Virus record (IMG/VR): IMGVR_UViG_3300026531_000004
Span: 1-48,643 of that record
Strand: one strand, 5' to 3'
DNA from: a virus
DNA length: 48,643 bases
Under the pieces are notes generated by a model. It ran no database searches. It worked only from the letters and a program-made list of their open reading frames with translations, and was not told where the DNA came from. Both the position numbers and the translations under genes were made by a program. This document shows positions 42,568 through 48,643 of the stretch, one piece after another (position 1 is the first letter of the stretch; the number at the start of each line of letters is the position of its first letter).

Positions 42568-42795
42568 GCAAAACCAGCAAAATGTATATAGCATTTAAAC
42601 GCACAAAAACATAGCATAAAAGCATTCCTTTATAAATACATAGTAATGGTATTGGTTTTTTTGTAACCTCGCAAATTTGCGCAAATTTATCGCCATTTTC
42701 ACCCACAATTTCAGTGAATATTCAGTATACACGACACATACGATTCAGTCCAATCAGTCCGATACAACCACACGGTTGGGCGCTAAATATATAAA

Positions 42796-42867
42796 TAGCC
42801 GCGGGGCCTGACCGGATAGATGCATCCAAACAAACCAAATGATCGACCCAACCAGGCCCCGCGGCTA
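42796..42867. repeat. GC-rich 15-bp inverted repeat
   Basis: 42796-42810 and 42853-42867 are perfect reverse complements around the GC-rich core CCGCGGGGCCTG, with a 42-base loop. Fourteen bases of the right arm recur at 43078-43091. A 15-base word, GTAAAATTTGGGACC, is also duplicated (42887 and 43151), each followed by a TTCCCAA inverted partner. Confidence 0.85.
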
Positions 42868-43229
42868 CCGGCTTAACCAGCCTGGTGTAAAATTTGGGAC
42901 CGCGCCATTCCCAATTTTCGGGGCGGGCCCGCCTAGATGACCCCGGACAACTAGACGAAATCAACCAGGTTATGAACAACATACAGACATATTAAACCCA
43001 ATAGAACAAGTGAAACTGGCCGTTACCAGATAAGAAATGAACAGGTGGATCCAGACAAAACGATTGATCGCCCCGGTCAGGCCCCGCGGCTTTTAGCCCA
43101 ACTATGAACAACATAAGGAAACATAGATCAGCGTAAAGCAACTATTCAGGGTAAAATTTGGGACCTCGCGATTCCCAAAATCTAGCCGGTGCCCGGCCCG
43201 ATCCATCGTTCCGATTCAGTTTTTCGGCA

Positions 43230-43370
43230 GATTCAGATAAGATTCAGATTCAGATAAGATTCAGATTCAGATAAGATTCAGATTCAGATAAGATTCAGAT
43301 TCAGATAAGATTCAGATTCAGATAAGATTCAGATTCAGATAAGATTCAGATTCAGATAAGATTCAGATAA
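43230..43370. repeat. 17-bp tandem array of GATTCAG words
   Basis: Seven exact copies of GATTCAGATTCAGATAA (starts 43241 to 43343, step 17) flanked by 11-base partial copies. In all 16 GATTCAG words. There are no unique spacers, so it is not a CRISPR array. GATTCAG also forms the upstream box of two promoters. Confidence 0.95.
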
Positions 43371-43433
43371 TAGGAAGGATTTAAGGTAATGTGAAGATTG
43401 GATGATCCGCAAAGATGCAGATCATCGCTGTAT

Positions 43434-43799
43434 TTAACCGCAGAATTTAAATATCATATAATCTCTAAGCGTATTATAATCGAATGGAATCCAATCGTCT
43501 ATGCAGTTGTTTTTATCTCTTGTAAAGAAGATGAATCGCGACGCTGACATATTGTTAATTGTTGTAATGTCGTTGTTAAATATATTTTTAACTGTGTCGA
43601 AATATTGTTCTTTGTTGAATGTGTAAATTTCGTTGTTTTCGTCATCTACGAATCTTTTGTATCTTATATGAAATTCTCTATCGCCATATGCTTTATCGAT
43701 AACAATAACTTCTCCGTTAATTAATAGCGTTTGTAGAATCGCGTCGATGTATGGCGTGACATCGTTTATATCGCTTATTTCAAACTTAGTTGTATGCAT
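43434..43799 (-). CDS. Protein of unknown function, paralogue of the 45368 gene
   Basis: The 121-residue, AT-coded acidic protein shares a pattern with the product of 45368-45697: I-x3-LLI-x3-V-x-V, then a D-N-x-x-x-IY/N-x-x-x-YF segment (about 55-70), and a similar closing part. No known family was recognised. The ribosome site is ATAAAGGATAAACT. It lies downstream of a hairpin that follows the 43861 gene and may be read with it. Confidence 0.65.
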   Translation of the reverse strand: MHTTKFEISDINDVTPYIDAILQTLLINGEVIVIDKAYGDREFHIRYKRFVDDENNEIYTFNKEQYFDTVKNIFNNDITTINNMSASRFIFFTRDKNNCIDDWIPFDYNTLRDYMIFKFCG

Positions 43800-43827
43800 A
43801 GTTTATCCTTTATAATTTAATTAATCG

Positions 43828-43854
43828 TGTCAGATAGATTGAATCTATCTGACA
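43828..43854. terminator. Perfect 27-base palindrome between leftward genes
   Basis: 13-bp arms (43828-43840 with 43842-43854, core AGATAGATTGAATCTATCT). It sits just after the 43861 gene and before the 43799 start. Rightward it is followed by a T-rich run, leftward by AT-rich sequence, so it could terminate or attenuate transcription, or bind a dimeric protein. Confidence 0.55.
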
Positions 43855-43860
43855 TTTGTT

Positions 43861-44226
43861 TTATTTTTTAGCCGCTGTTGTTGTTTTCAGTTTTTTCTCA
43901 AGTGCAGCTAACTTCCGCTGCAATGCTGCTTTTTCTTTTTCAGCTTTTTCTAACTTAGCTTTTTCATCTTTACTGAGTGTTTCTTTTAATGCTTCGATTT
44001 TATCTTTCTCTAAGGCTGCATTTATCTTATCAAATAATTTAAACACTCTAGATTGTGAAATCGAATAATTCTCTTTTCGCAAATCTTTTATTATTCTGCT
44101 GCGCGTAATCTGGCCGTCAGCTTTCATCGCTGCAACAATATAATCATACAGTTCTACTTCAGTTAAAGTTTTCTTATTTTTCATAGCCGCTTCAATCTCG
44201 CTTCGAAGTTTGTCTAAGTGTGTCAT
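43861..44226 (-). CDS. Putative small regulator: HTH-like module plus coiled coil
   Basis: The 121-residue protein has a helical N-terminal part with DGQITRSRIIKDLRKENYSI and SQSRVFKLFDKI (about 36-68), aligning with the HTH-like modules of the 29598 and 33401 genes, and a long C-terminal coiled coil (about 70-118, Lys/Glu/Ala). A coiled-coil dimer binding DNA is a fair guess. It is divergent from 44522, and its leader and first two codons are a mirror copy of that gene's leader. Confidence 0.6.
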   Translation of the reverse strand: MTHLDKLRSEIEAAMKNKKTLTEVELYDYIVAAMKADGQITRSRIIKDLRKENYSISQSRVFKLFDKINAALEKDKIEALKETLSKDEKAKLEKAEKEKAALQRKLAALEKKLKTTTAAKK

Positions 44227-44296
44227 GTCATTTTCCTTTAAGTTAATTTAATTTATATAAAGATTAAATCGTGATGTTTTATTCTTTATATAATAT

Positions 44297-44318
44297 ATTA
44301 TATCATAAATCGCCTGAA
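44297..44318 (-). promoter_or_regulatory. Leftward promoter of the 43861 gene (TTCAG-N11-TATAAT)
   Basis: Minus-strand TTCAG (44318-44314), 11 bases, TATAAT (44302-44297). GTGTAGA precedes TTCAG, as at the 36961 promoter. Confidence 0.7.
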
Positions 44319-44349
44319 TCTACACTTAAATATGCATCATTTTAATAAA

Positions 44350-44409
44350 TTTATCGATTTAATTTTTTTATCGTTCGGCGTGTTATCATAAAAAAATTAA
44401 ATCGATAAA
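44350..44409. repeat. Nested 22-bp inverted repeat
   Basis: 44350-44371 and 44388-44409 are perfect reverse complements (core ATCGATTTAATTTTTTTAT) with a 16-base loop containing TTCGGCG. It lies between the two divergent promoters, offset by 5-6 bases from the centre of the larger repeat, and could bind a shared regulator or form a cruciform. Confidence 0.9.
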
Positions 44410-44429
44410 CGGCTAATTTTCAGTGTGAT

Positions 44430-44451
44430 TTAAGCAACATTATGATATAAT
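44430..44451 (+). promoter_or_regulatory. Rightward promoter of the 44522 gene (TTAAG-N11-TATAAT)
   Basis: TTAAG (44430-44434), 11 bases, TATAAT (44446-44451), then ATTATATAAAG. It is the mirror partner of the leftward promoter at 44297. Confidence 0.7.
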
Positions 44452-44521
44452 ATATTATATAAAGAATAAAACATCACGATTTAATCTTTATATAAATTAA
44501 ATTAACTTAAAGGAAAATGAC

Positions 44522-44815
44522 ATGACACGATTAGATTTCACATCTGAAACATTATTGAAAGAGAGAGCGATCATTGAGGTTGAAAGATTAATTGCAGATA
44601 GATTAGATCAAACTGAAGATGAGATTCTTATTTATATCAATGATAAGCTTAGATATTCAGTTATAATTAACAACGATGAAACTTTTCTGTACGATTCATC
44701 TGAGAATGGCAAATTAATATTAATTGACACTTTCTTAAATATGGCTGAAGATCGTATTGCAAATATAATTTCAGATTATATTATAGATGATGAGATGGAG
44801 CTGAACGCTATATAG
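44522..44815 (+). CDS. Small acidic protein of unknown function
   Basis: The 97-residue protein is acidic and beta-alpha in pattern (ILIYINDKLRYSVIINNDETFLYDSSE in the middle). No family was recognised. It shares its promoter, leader and first codons, inverted, with the 43861 gene, so the pair should be expressed together. Acidic size and early-type promoter are compatible with a host-takeover or anti-defence protein, but this is only a guess. Confidence 0.65.
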   Translation: MTRLDFTSETLLKERAIIEVERLIADRLDQTEDEILIYINDKLRYSVIINNDETFLYDSSENGKLILIDTFLNMAEDRIANIISDYIIDDEMELNAI

Positions 44816-44835
44816 TAACGATTCAGTTTAATAAA

Positions 44836-44866
44836 CGATTCAGTTAGATTGATTTTAACTGAATCG
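44836..44866 (+). terminator. Hairpin after the 44522 gene
   Basis: CGATTCAGTT (44836-44845) and AACTGAATCG (44857-44866) form a perfect 10-bp stem with an 11-base loop, 20 bases after the stop. No strong T-run follows. The stem contains the GATTCAG word. Confidence 0.5.
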
Positions 44867-44956
44867 ATTAAATTATGAAAACGATTCAGATCGATTGAAG
44901 CGAAGCGGCAACGTCAGATTTGATTCAGGGTCAGTGAAATGTCAGGTTGGCGTCCC

Positions 44957-45351
44957 CGGCGTAACAAACCTAGAACTAAAAATTTATTCCGTTGAGTGTA
45001 AGAATCTTTTAAGTGATTTAGTTGTTAGTGATTAAGTGATTAAGTGATTTAGTTGTTAGTGATTAAGTGATTAAGTGATTTAGTTGTTAGTGATTAAGTG
45101 ATTAAGTTGTTAGCCTCGGCGTAACAAACCTAGAACTAAAAATTTATTCCGTTGAGTGTAAGAATCTTTTAAGTGATTTAGTTGTTAGCCTCGGCGTAAC
45201 AAACCTAGAACTAAAAATTTATTCCGTTGAGTGTAAGAATCTTTTAAGTGATTTAGTTGTTAGTGATTAAGTGATTAAGTGATTTAGTTGTTGGCCTCGG
45301 CGTAACAAACCCAGAACTAAAAATTTATTCCGTTGAGTGTAAGAGTCCGTT
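44957..45351. repeat. Composite repeat block: four 72-bp units with 31-bp inserts
   Basis: Units beginning CGGCGTAACAAACC start at 44957, 45117, 45192 and 45298 (the last is cut short). Each contains TTTATTCCGTTGAGTGTAAG. Copies of a 31-bp sub-repeat of TGATTAAG words follow unit 1 (two full plus a 23-bp form) and unit 3 (one). No gene is present. Confidence 0.9.
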
Positions 45352-45367
45352 AAGAAAGCCGCGACCT

Positions 45368-45697
45368 TTACAGATCGCAAATAAATTTATTCAGGTAAAC
45401 ACGCAACATATGTAGATCGCACACAACCTCTCTGCCCGTGTTGTATTTAACTGTAAAGTTAAGCGTAGGTAGCGAATGAACATGCAACATATTGAAGTAA
45501 TCAGCTTCGTTACAGAAATAGATCACATCCCCGTTACTATCGAGGAGAGTCTCAGCGCTTATCTCTATCAAGAGTGTTCGGTTACTAACAAACACACGAC
45601 GCTCAATCAGCAAAATAGGTATGATAGCCTCAGTTAAACACTGATTATCGTTATGCTGATCTACTGTGAACTTTAATACACGGTTATTATGTATCAT
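45368..45697 (-). CDS. Protein of unknown function, paralogue of the 43434 gene
   Basis: The 109-residue protein resembles the 43434 product over most of its length (LLI-x3-V-x-V, DSNGDVIYFCNEADYFN, and a similar helical end). It has its own leftward promoter. The gene runs toward the composite repeats and is separated from its paralogue by the repeat block and two other genes, suggesting duplication with later divergence. No function can be named. Confidence 0.65.
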   Translation of the reverse strand: MIHNNRVLKFTVDQHNDNQCLTEAIIPILLIERRVFVSNRTLLIEISAETLLDSNGDVIYFCNEADYFNMLHVHSLPTLNFTVKYNTGREVVCDLHMLRVYLNKFICDL

Positions 45698-45730
45698 AGT
45701 TAATCCTTTTAATGTTTATTCTTACTATAT

Positions 45731-45752
45731 ATTATATCGTAAATCAGCTTAA
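45731..45752 (-). promoter_or_regulatory. Leftward promoter of the 45368 gene (TTAAG-N11-TATAAT)
   Basis: Minus-strand TTAAG (45752-45748), 11 bases, TATAAT (45736-45731), about 35 bases before the gene start. Confidence 0.7.
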
Positions 45753-45802
45753 CCCCTACTTAAAAACAAACATTTTAAAAGGCCACCGCGATACACCATA
45801 TT

Positions 45803-45824
45803 TTCAGGTTAGCTGTTATATAAT
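45803..45824 (+). promoter_or_regulatory. Promoter of the packaging/structural block (TTCAG-N11-TATAAT)
   Basis: TTCAG (45803-45807), 11 bases, TATAAT (45819-45824), then ATAGAAAG. Element E lies between this promoter and the small terminase gene. Confidence 0.7.
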
Positions 45825-45844
45825 ATAGAAAGCAAAAATAACAT

Positions 45845-45888
45845 ATTCCGCTAATGCAGGTATAGAATACTATACCTCAAAGCGGAAT
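45845..45888. repeat. Nested palindromic element E
   Basis: Arms ATTCCGCT and AGCGGAAT enclose GGTATAG-AATA-CTATACC, itself palindromic. It is followed by TATGCGCATATACTC, which also flanks element A on the other side (reverse orientation). It lies in the transcribed leader of the terminase genes. Confidence 0.8.
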
Positions 45889-45921
45889 ATGCGCATATAC
45901 TCTAAATATGAAGGTATAAAT

Positions 45922-46293
45922 ATGTCATATACAGCGCCAGATTATAATAATATAGTTAGGCTTTTTAACGCCTATAGAACGGATAAGAAAACATTAGTGC
46001 CGACGATGGCAGGATTCAGGGCACACCTGCTAAACAAGCAAGGGTATGCAGCATGGATAGTGAAAGCCCTGATGCGTCAGATAAATAAGGACCCAAATCT
46101 CAAATTCCATCTCAATACGGTGATTGAGGCAAACATTTTGGAGGGAGCCTTAGCAGGGACACTGAAGTCAGATGTGGTTAGGTTTGTTCTCAAGAATCAC
46201 TATAACTACAGCGATACACCAGAATTGAAGGCTGATATAGCGGCAACGACCAAGCAGATTGTCTATAAACCAGCGACTAAAGAAGACACATGA
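45922..46293 (+). CDS. Putative small terminase subunit
   Basis: The 123-residue helical protein lies directly before the large terminase with an ATGA overlap, the usual place of the subunit that recognises packaging DNA. It contains FRAHLLNKQGYAAWIVKALM and ends in KQIVYKPATKEDT, similar in style to small terminases with a C-terminal binding tail. ATG 45922 is behind GAAGGTATAAAT; ATG 45889 touches element E and lacks a site. The call is mainly by position. Confidence 0.6.
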   Translation: MSYTAPDYNNIVRLFNAYRTDKKTLVPTMAGFRAHLLNKQGYAAWIVKALMRQINKDPNLKFHLNTVIEANILEGALAGTLKSDVVRFVLKNHYNYSDTPELKADIAATTKQIVYKPATKEDT

Positions 46294-47783
46294 TAGAAAA
46301 CGCTGAAAGTGAAAGCGAAGCACTAAATATACAAAGCGAAATGTTAAGTGTATTCGATTTCGACCAAGCTCAACAAAACACAGATGACAGCGGCCTACCT
46401 CCGCTGCTCAGCAACGATTTGACATGCGTGGAGCACTGCCATGCGCATTTATATGATGAAGAGGATGAGTCGGATAAAGATGCTTTGGTGCTAAGTCTAC
46501 TACCTCATCAAATAGAGTTGATGAACGATACCAGTTCAAAGATATTAGGTATCTCCGCCGGGTATGGGTCAGGGAAGACATTTATAGTAGCTAGGAAGAC
46601 GCTGCAGTTAGCGGCATTAAACCCAGGTACGGACCTTATCGTATGCGAACCTAACTTCCCTCTCCTGACGCAGATCCTCTTACCGGAGCTACATGCAGCA
46701 TTGCAGGAGGCAGGGCTGCAGTACACATATAAAGCTACGGAGCAGACATTCTATGTGGCTCTGGAGACTACAGACCCAAAAACAGGCGAGGCTAAGATGG
46801 TCGAGAATAGGTTGATTTGTAAATCGTTAGAGAACTATGATAGGTTGATCGGGATAAACGCGAGTGCGGTTATACTAGATGAGTTCGACACAGCTAAGCC
46901 TGAGCTGGCATACAAAGCATTTTTAAAATTACTCGGACGGCTTCGGGCAGGTACGACACGACAACTCATCATAGTATCAACGCCGGAGGGCTACGGGGCG
47001 ATGTACAGGATATTTATTAAAGAAGAGAAAGGGCGTTTAATAAAGGCTAAGACCACTGACAACATTTATCTGCCTGATGACTTCGTCCAAACTCTGTACG
47101 ATATATACCCAGACAATCTAGTACAGAGTTACATTAACGGTGAGTTTGTTAACTTGAAGACAGCGGCTGTGTTTCCTCACTTTAACAGATTAAAAAATTA
47201 CACCGACATAACTGTGACGGATGAGGAAGATATATGGTTGGGTGGGGATTTTAATGCAGGGGGTAGCGTAACATTAATCGGCTTATTAAAACCTCACCCA
47301 GACCCCAATAAAAACACAGAGGTGCTGCATATAGTAGGTGAGATGCTGACTGATGACACTTTCGAAACCAGAGATAGGCTTAATGCTATGTTTAGAGGGC
47401 GGAAGCTCTACGGTAGTTTTGACGCTACAGGGTCCAAGAAGACCACTAACGCGTCGAGATCAGACTTAGACATCCTCTCTGAGGCTGGTGTGTCGTTGAT
47501 GATGGGGGAGTCTAACCCTCACATGATGGATTCGATTCTGAGCGTTAATAGTGCGTTTAAGAGACAAGAGTTAGCTATTAACACGGATACATGCCCAGCA
47601 TTGACTAGCGCACTAGAGCAGCTAGCATACGATGAGGTGACAGGCAAGCCGGAGAAGTTTAGTGGTCCAGGTACCATAGACGATTATACTGATGCGCTGC
47701 GTTACTTAGTATGGGCGGTGAAACCGTTAACCAAGGTAACATTTAGCAACTATAATATCTTGGGGCGCCAAAAAAGATACTAA
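46290..47783 (+). CDS. terL: Large terminase subunit
   Basis: The 497-residue packaging motor has an ATPase part with Walker A GYGSGKT (residues 91-97) and Walker B plus catalytic Glu AVILDEFD (193-200), and coupling-type segment IIVSTPEG (about 227-234). The RNase H-like nuclease has Asp320 in WLGGDFNAG, YGSFDATG further on and DDYTDALRYL near the end (about 466-475). The first 70 residues are an acidic extension. Packaging type (cos or headful) cannot be told by eye. Confidence 0.93.
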   Translation: MIENAESESEALNIQSEMLSVFDFDQAQQNTDDSGLPPLLSNDLTCVEHCHAHLYDEEDESDKDALVLSLLPHQIELMNDTSSKILGISAGYGSGKTFIVARKTLQLAALNPGTDLIVCEPNFPLLTQILLPELHAALQEAGLQYTYKATEQTFYVALETTDPKTGEAKMVENRLICKSLENYDRLIGINASAVILDEFDTAKPELAYKAFLKLLGRLRAGTTRQLIIVSTPEGYGAMYRIFIKEEKGRLIKAKTTDNIYLPDDFVQTLYDIYPDNLVQSYINGEFVNLKTAAVFPHFNRLKNYTDITVTDEEDIWLGGDFNAGGSVTLIGLLKPHPDPNKNTEVLHIVGEMLTDDTFETRDRLNAMFRGRKLYGSFDATGSKKTTNASRSDLDILSEAGVSLMMGESNPHMMDSILSVNSAFKRQELAINTDTCPALTSALEQLAYDEVTGKPEKFSGPGTIDDYTDALRYLVWAVKPLTKVTFSNYNILGRQKRY

Positions 47784-47796
47784 GTTTCAGGTTGCC

Positions 47797-47818
47797 TTAA
47801 TCCCTTTTGCGTTATAAT
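47797..47818 (+). promoter_or_regulatory. Promoter candidate before the 47842 gene
   Basis: TTAAT (47797-47801), 11 bases, TATAAT (47813-47818), then ATAGAAAAAC. It matches the common pattern at four of five upstream positions. It lies in the only gap of the packaging block. Confidence 0.55.
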
Positions 47819-47841
47819 ATAGAAAAACATTAGGAGCACAC

Positions 47842-48099
47842 ATGCCGCAGACACCACCAGATACGACAACAACTAAGAAGATAGAGTGCAAAGGTAGTTT
47901 CCAAAGATTACCTCTCGATGCGTTTAAACTAGATCCAGAAAAGCGATACAGCGACCTATACATACTACGAAAAGGCCTCTGGCAAAAATTTGGGGGCGTC
48001 CTTGATGAGGAAGGTAATCCAGTCTGGGATGAAGAAAAAGAGCAATGGGTTACATCAAGCGACGATGACAAAGAGCCTGAGCCTAAGGCCGAAGAGTAA
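47842..48099 (+). CDS. Small protein of unknown function between terminase and portal
   Basis: The 85-residue protein has a polar Pro/Thr N-terminus, a central part with DPEKRYSDLYILRKGLWQKF and an acidic tail (DDDKEPEPKAEE). No family was recognised. It has its own promoter candidate and the ribosome site TTAGGAGCACAC. It may be a decoration, portal-assisting or regulatory protein. Confidence 0.65.
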   Translation: MPQTPPDTTTTKKIECKGSFQRLPLDAFKLDPEKRYSDLYILRKGLWQKFGGVLDEEGNPVWDEEKEQWVTSSDDDKEPEPKAEE

Positions 48100-48102
48100 G
48101 AC

Positions 48103-48643
48103 ATGACATATGACGATATACCACTACACAGGGACTATATAGCGTTTCAGTCTCGGTGGTTACAGCTTAAACACTGTTTAGAGGGTGAAGAGGCTGTGAA
48201 GGCTGAGAGGGAGACATACCTACCGTATCCTGTTAGGGTGGATGATGAAGACAAAACAAGCAAAGAGTATCAGGCGATGTACGAGCTCTTTTTACAAGGC
48301 GCACATTTCGTCGAGTTTACCGCCGAGGCTGTAGAAGATTTGGTTTCATCGGCGTTTAGACGCCCATTGGAGATTAAGAAAGACGCTGAAGTAATTACCG
48401 AGATTGAGGAGCTTGACTATATAGATTTCTCTGATGTGGGTAAAGAGGTTGTAAGTAATGTTGGCGCGTATGGGCGGGTGTTTCTGCTTGTTGATTATCC
48501 TTCGGTGGAGACAGTACCAAACATGATAGAGGATAAAGATAACAAAGCATATATCACGCTCTATACACCATTAGATGTGCTTAACTGGAGAGAGACTAAG
48601 CGTTCAGGCAAGGTCGAGCTTGTTAGAGTTGTACTGCGCGAGA
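48103..48643 (+). CDS. Portal protein, N-terminal part (runs off the window, continues at base 1)
   Basis: The frame opens at ATG 48103 (MTYDDIPLHRDYIAFQSRWL) and stays open to the window end; bases 48500-48643 repeat 1-144, so the gene continues at base 1. The segment FVEFTAEAVEDLVSSAFRRP and the later NVGAYGRVFLLVDYP resemble the N-terminal clip and stem part of siphovirus portals. At the repeat, codon 4 is GAG here (Glu) and GCG at the start (Ala); the other mismatch is silent. Confidence 0.85.
   Translation, partial: MTYDDIPLHRDYIAFQSRWLQLKHCLEGEEAVKAERETYLPYPVRVDDEDKTSKEYQAMYELFLQGAHFVEFTAEAVEDLVSSAFRRPLEIKKDAEVITEIEELDYIDFSDVGKEVVSNVGAYGRVFLLVDYPSVETVPNMIEDKDNKAYITLYTPLDVLNWRETKRSGKVELVRVVLRE
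48500..48643. repeat. Terminal direct repeat with 1-144 (assembly overlap of a circular map)
   Basis: The last 144 bases equal the first 144 except at 48509 (A; C at 10) and 48633 (A; G at 134). The gene crossing the join stays in frame, so the sequence is a circular or circularly permuted genome of about 48.5 kb. Two mismatches hint at strain variation. Confidence 0.9.

Larger units (their letters stand above)
41773..43433. other. 1.66 kb repeat-rich non-coding region
   Basis: No reading frame here has a ribosome site and a plausible protein. The stretch holds an inverted repeat, a terminator, five 19-bp iterons, several palindromes, GC-rich inverted repeats and a 17-bp tandem array. Such a gap is rare in a compact phage genome. 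An origin, packaging or transcription-control region is the best reading. Confidence 0.7.
44220..44528. repeat. Perfect 89-bp inverted repeat between divergent genes
   Basis: 44220-44308 and 44440-44528 are exact reverse complements around a 131-base centre. Each arm carries a -10 box, the leader, the ribosome site and the first codons of its gene. The TTMAG boxes (TTCAG left, TTAAG right) lie just outside the arms at the same 11-base spacing, so the flanks diverged while promoter geometry was kept. Confidence 0.95.

Noticed and set aside
42322-42591. 89-codon rightward frame in the non-coding region
   Set aside because: It starts at TTG without a ribosome site, and its composition follows the surrounding repeats.
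42722-42982. 86-codon leftward frame over the GC-rich inverted repeat
   Set aside because: No ribosome site; the frame exists only because GC-rich DNA has few stop codons.
43230-43370. Possible CRISPR array
   Set aside because: The 17-bp units are contiguous with no unique spacers, and no cas genes are present.

Overview
The window is a complete, circularly permuted genome of a tailed double-stranded DNA phage, opened inside the portal gene. The last 144 bases repeat the first 144 with two mismatches, and the portal frame runs off the right end and continues at base 1. A long tape measure protein, tail-tube and tail-terminator genes and a lambda-like frameshifting tail chaperone point to a long non-contractile tail (siphovirus). 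No integrase, repressor or tRNA gene was recognised, so a lytic life style is likely. The DNA is AT-rich. Promoters carry TTMAG, 11 bases, then TATAAT; together with a TTTAAG-type upstream box this hints weakly at a Campylobacterota host, but that is inference only.

Layout. (1) Packaging, head, tail and lysis genes run rightward from 45.9 kb through the join to 19.3 kb: small and large terminase, an unknown, portal, scaffold, major capsid, four connector or tail-completion genes, tail tube, chaperones, tape measure, distal tail and fibre proteins with LamG-like and lectin-like ends, then holin, M15 endolysin and a phospholipase A2-like protein. (2) 19.4-22.4 kb is nucleotide supply: an all-alpha NTP pyrophosphatase-like protein, class II ribonucleotide reductase and ThyX. 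(3) 22.4-25.5 kb is a leftward operon with ATP-dependent DNA ligase and small unknowns. (4) 26.1-33.3 kb is replication: a primase-like/SF2 helicase, family A DNA polymerase and a 5'-3' exonuclease. (5) 33.4-40.0 kb holds a DNA-modification island: folE, MazG-like, queC, a dpdA-like transglycosylase, queE, queD and a DUF3310-phosphoribosyltransferase fusion, mixed with small unknowns. The expected product is preQ0-type 7-deazaguanine in the phage DNA. (6) 40.1-41.8 kb has a second SF2 helicase and a VRR-NUC nuclease. (7) 41.8-45.9 kb is mostly non-coding, rich in direct and inverted repeats, with four small genes; it is a strong candidate for an origin, packaging or control region.

The genes fit one programme. 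Host-type promoters drive ligase, primase, polymerase and nucleotide supply. FolE, QueD, QueE and QueC turn GTP into preQ0, and DpdA would exchange it for guanine in DNA, giving resistance to restriction. Terminase then packages DNA into the siphovirus head.

The least explained parts are: five dispersed 43-45 bp nested palindromes at module boundaries; a 25-26 bp inverted sequence bracketing the whole 26.0-41.8 kb block; a perfect 89-bp inverted repeat that gives two divergent small genes the same promoter and leader; a roughly 240-nt structured RNA with a tRNA-like cloverleaf ahead of the modification island; and several iteron-like arrays. All calls come from reading the sequence; no database search or folding program was run.
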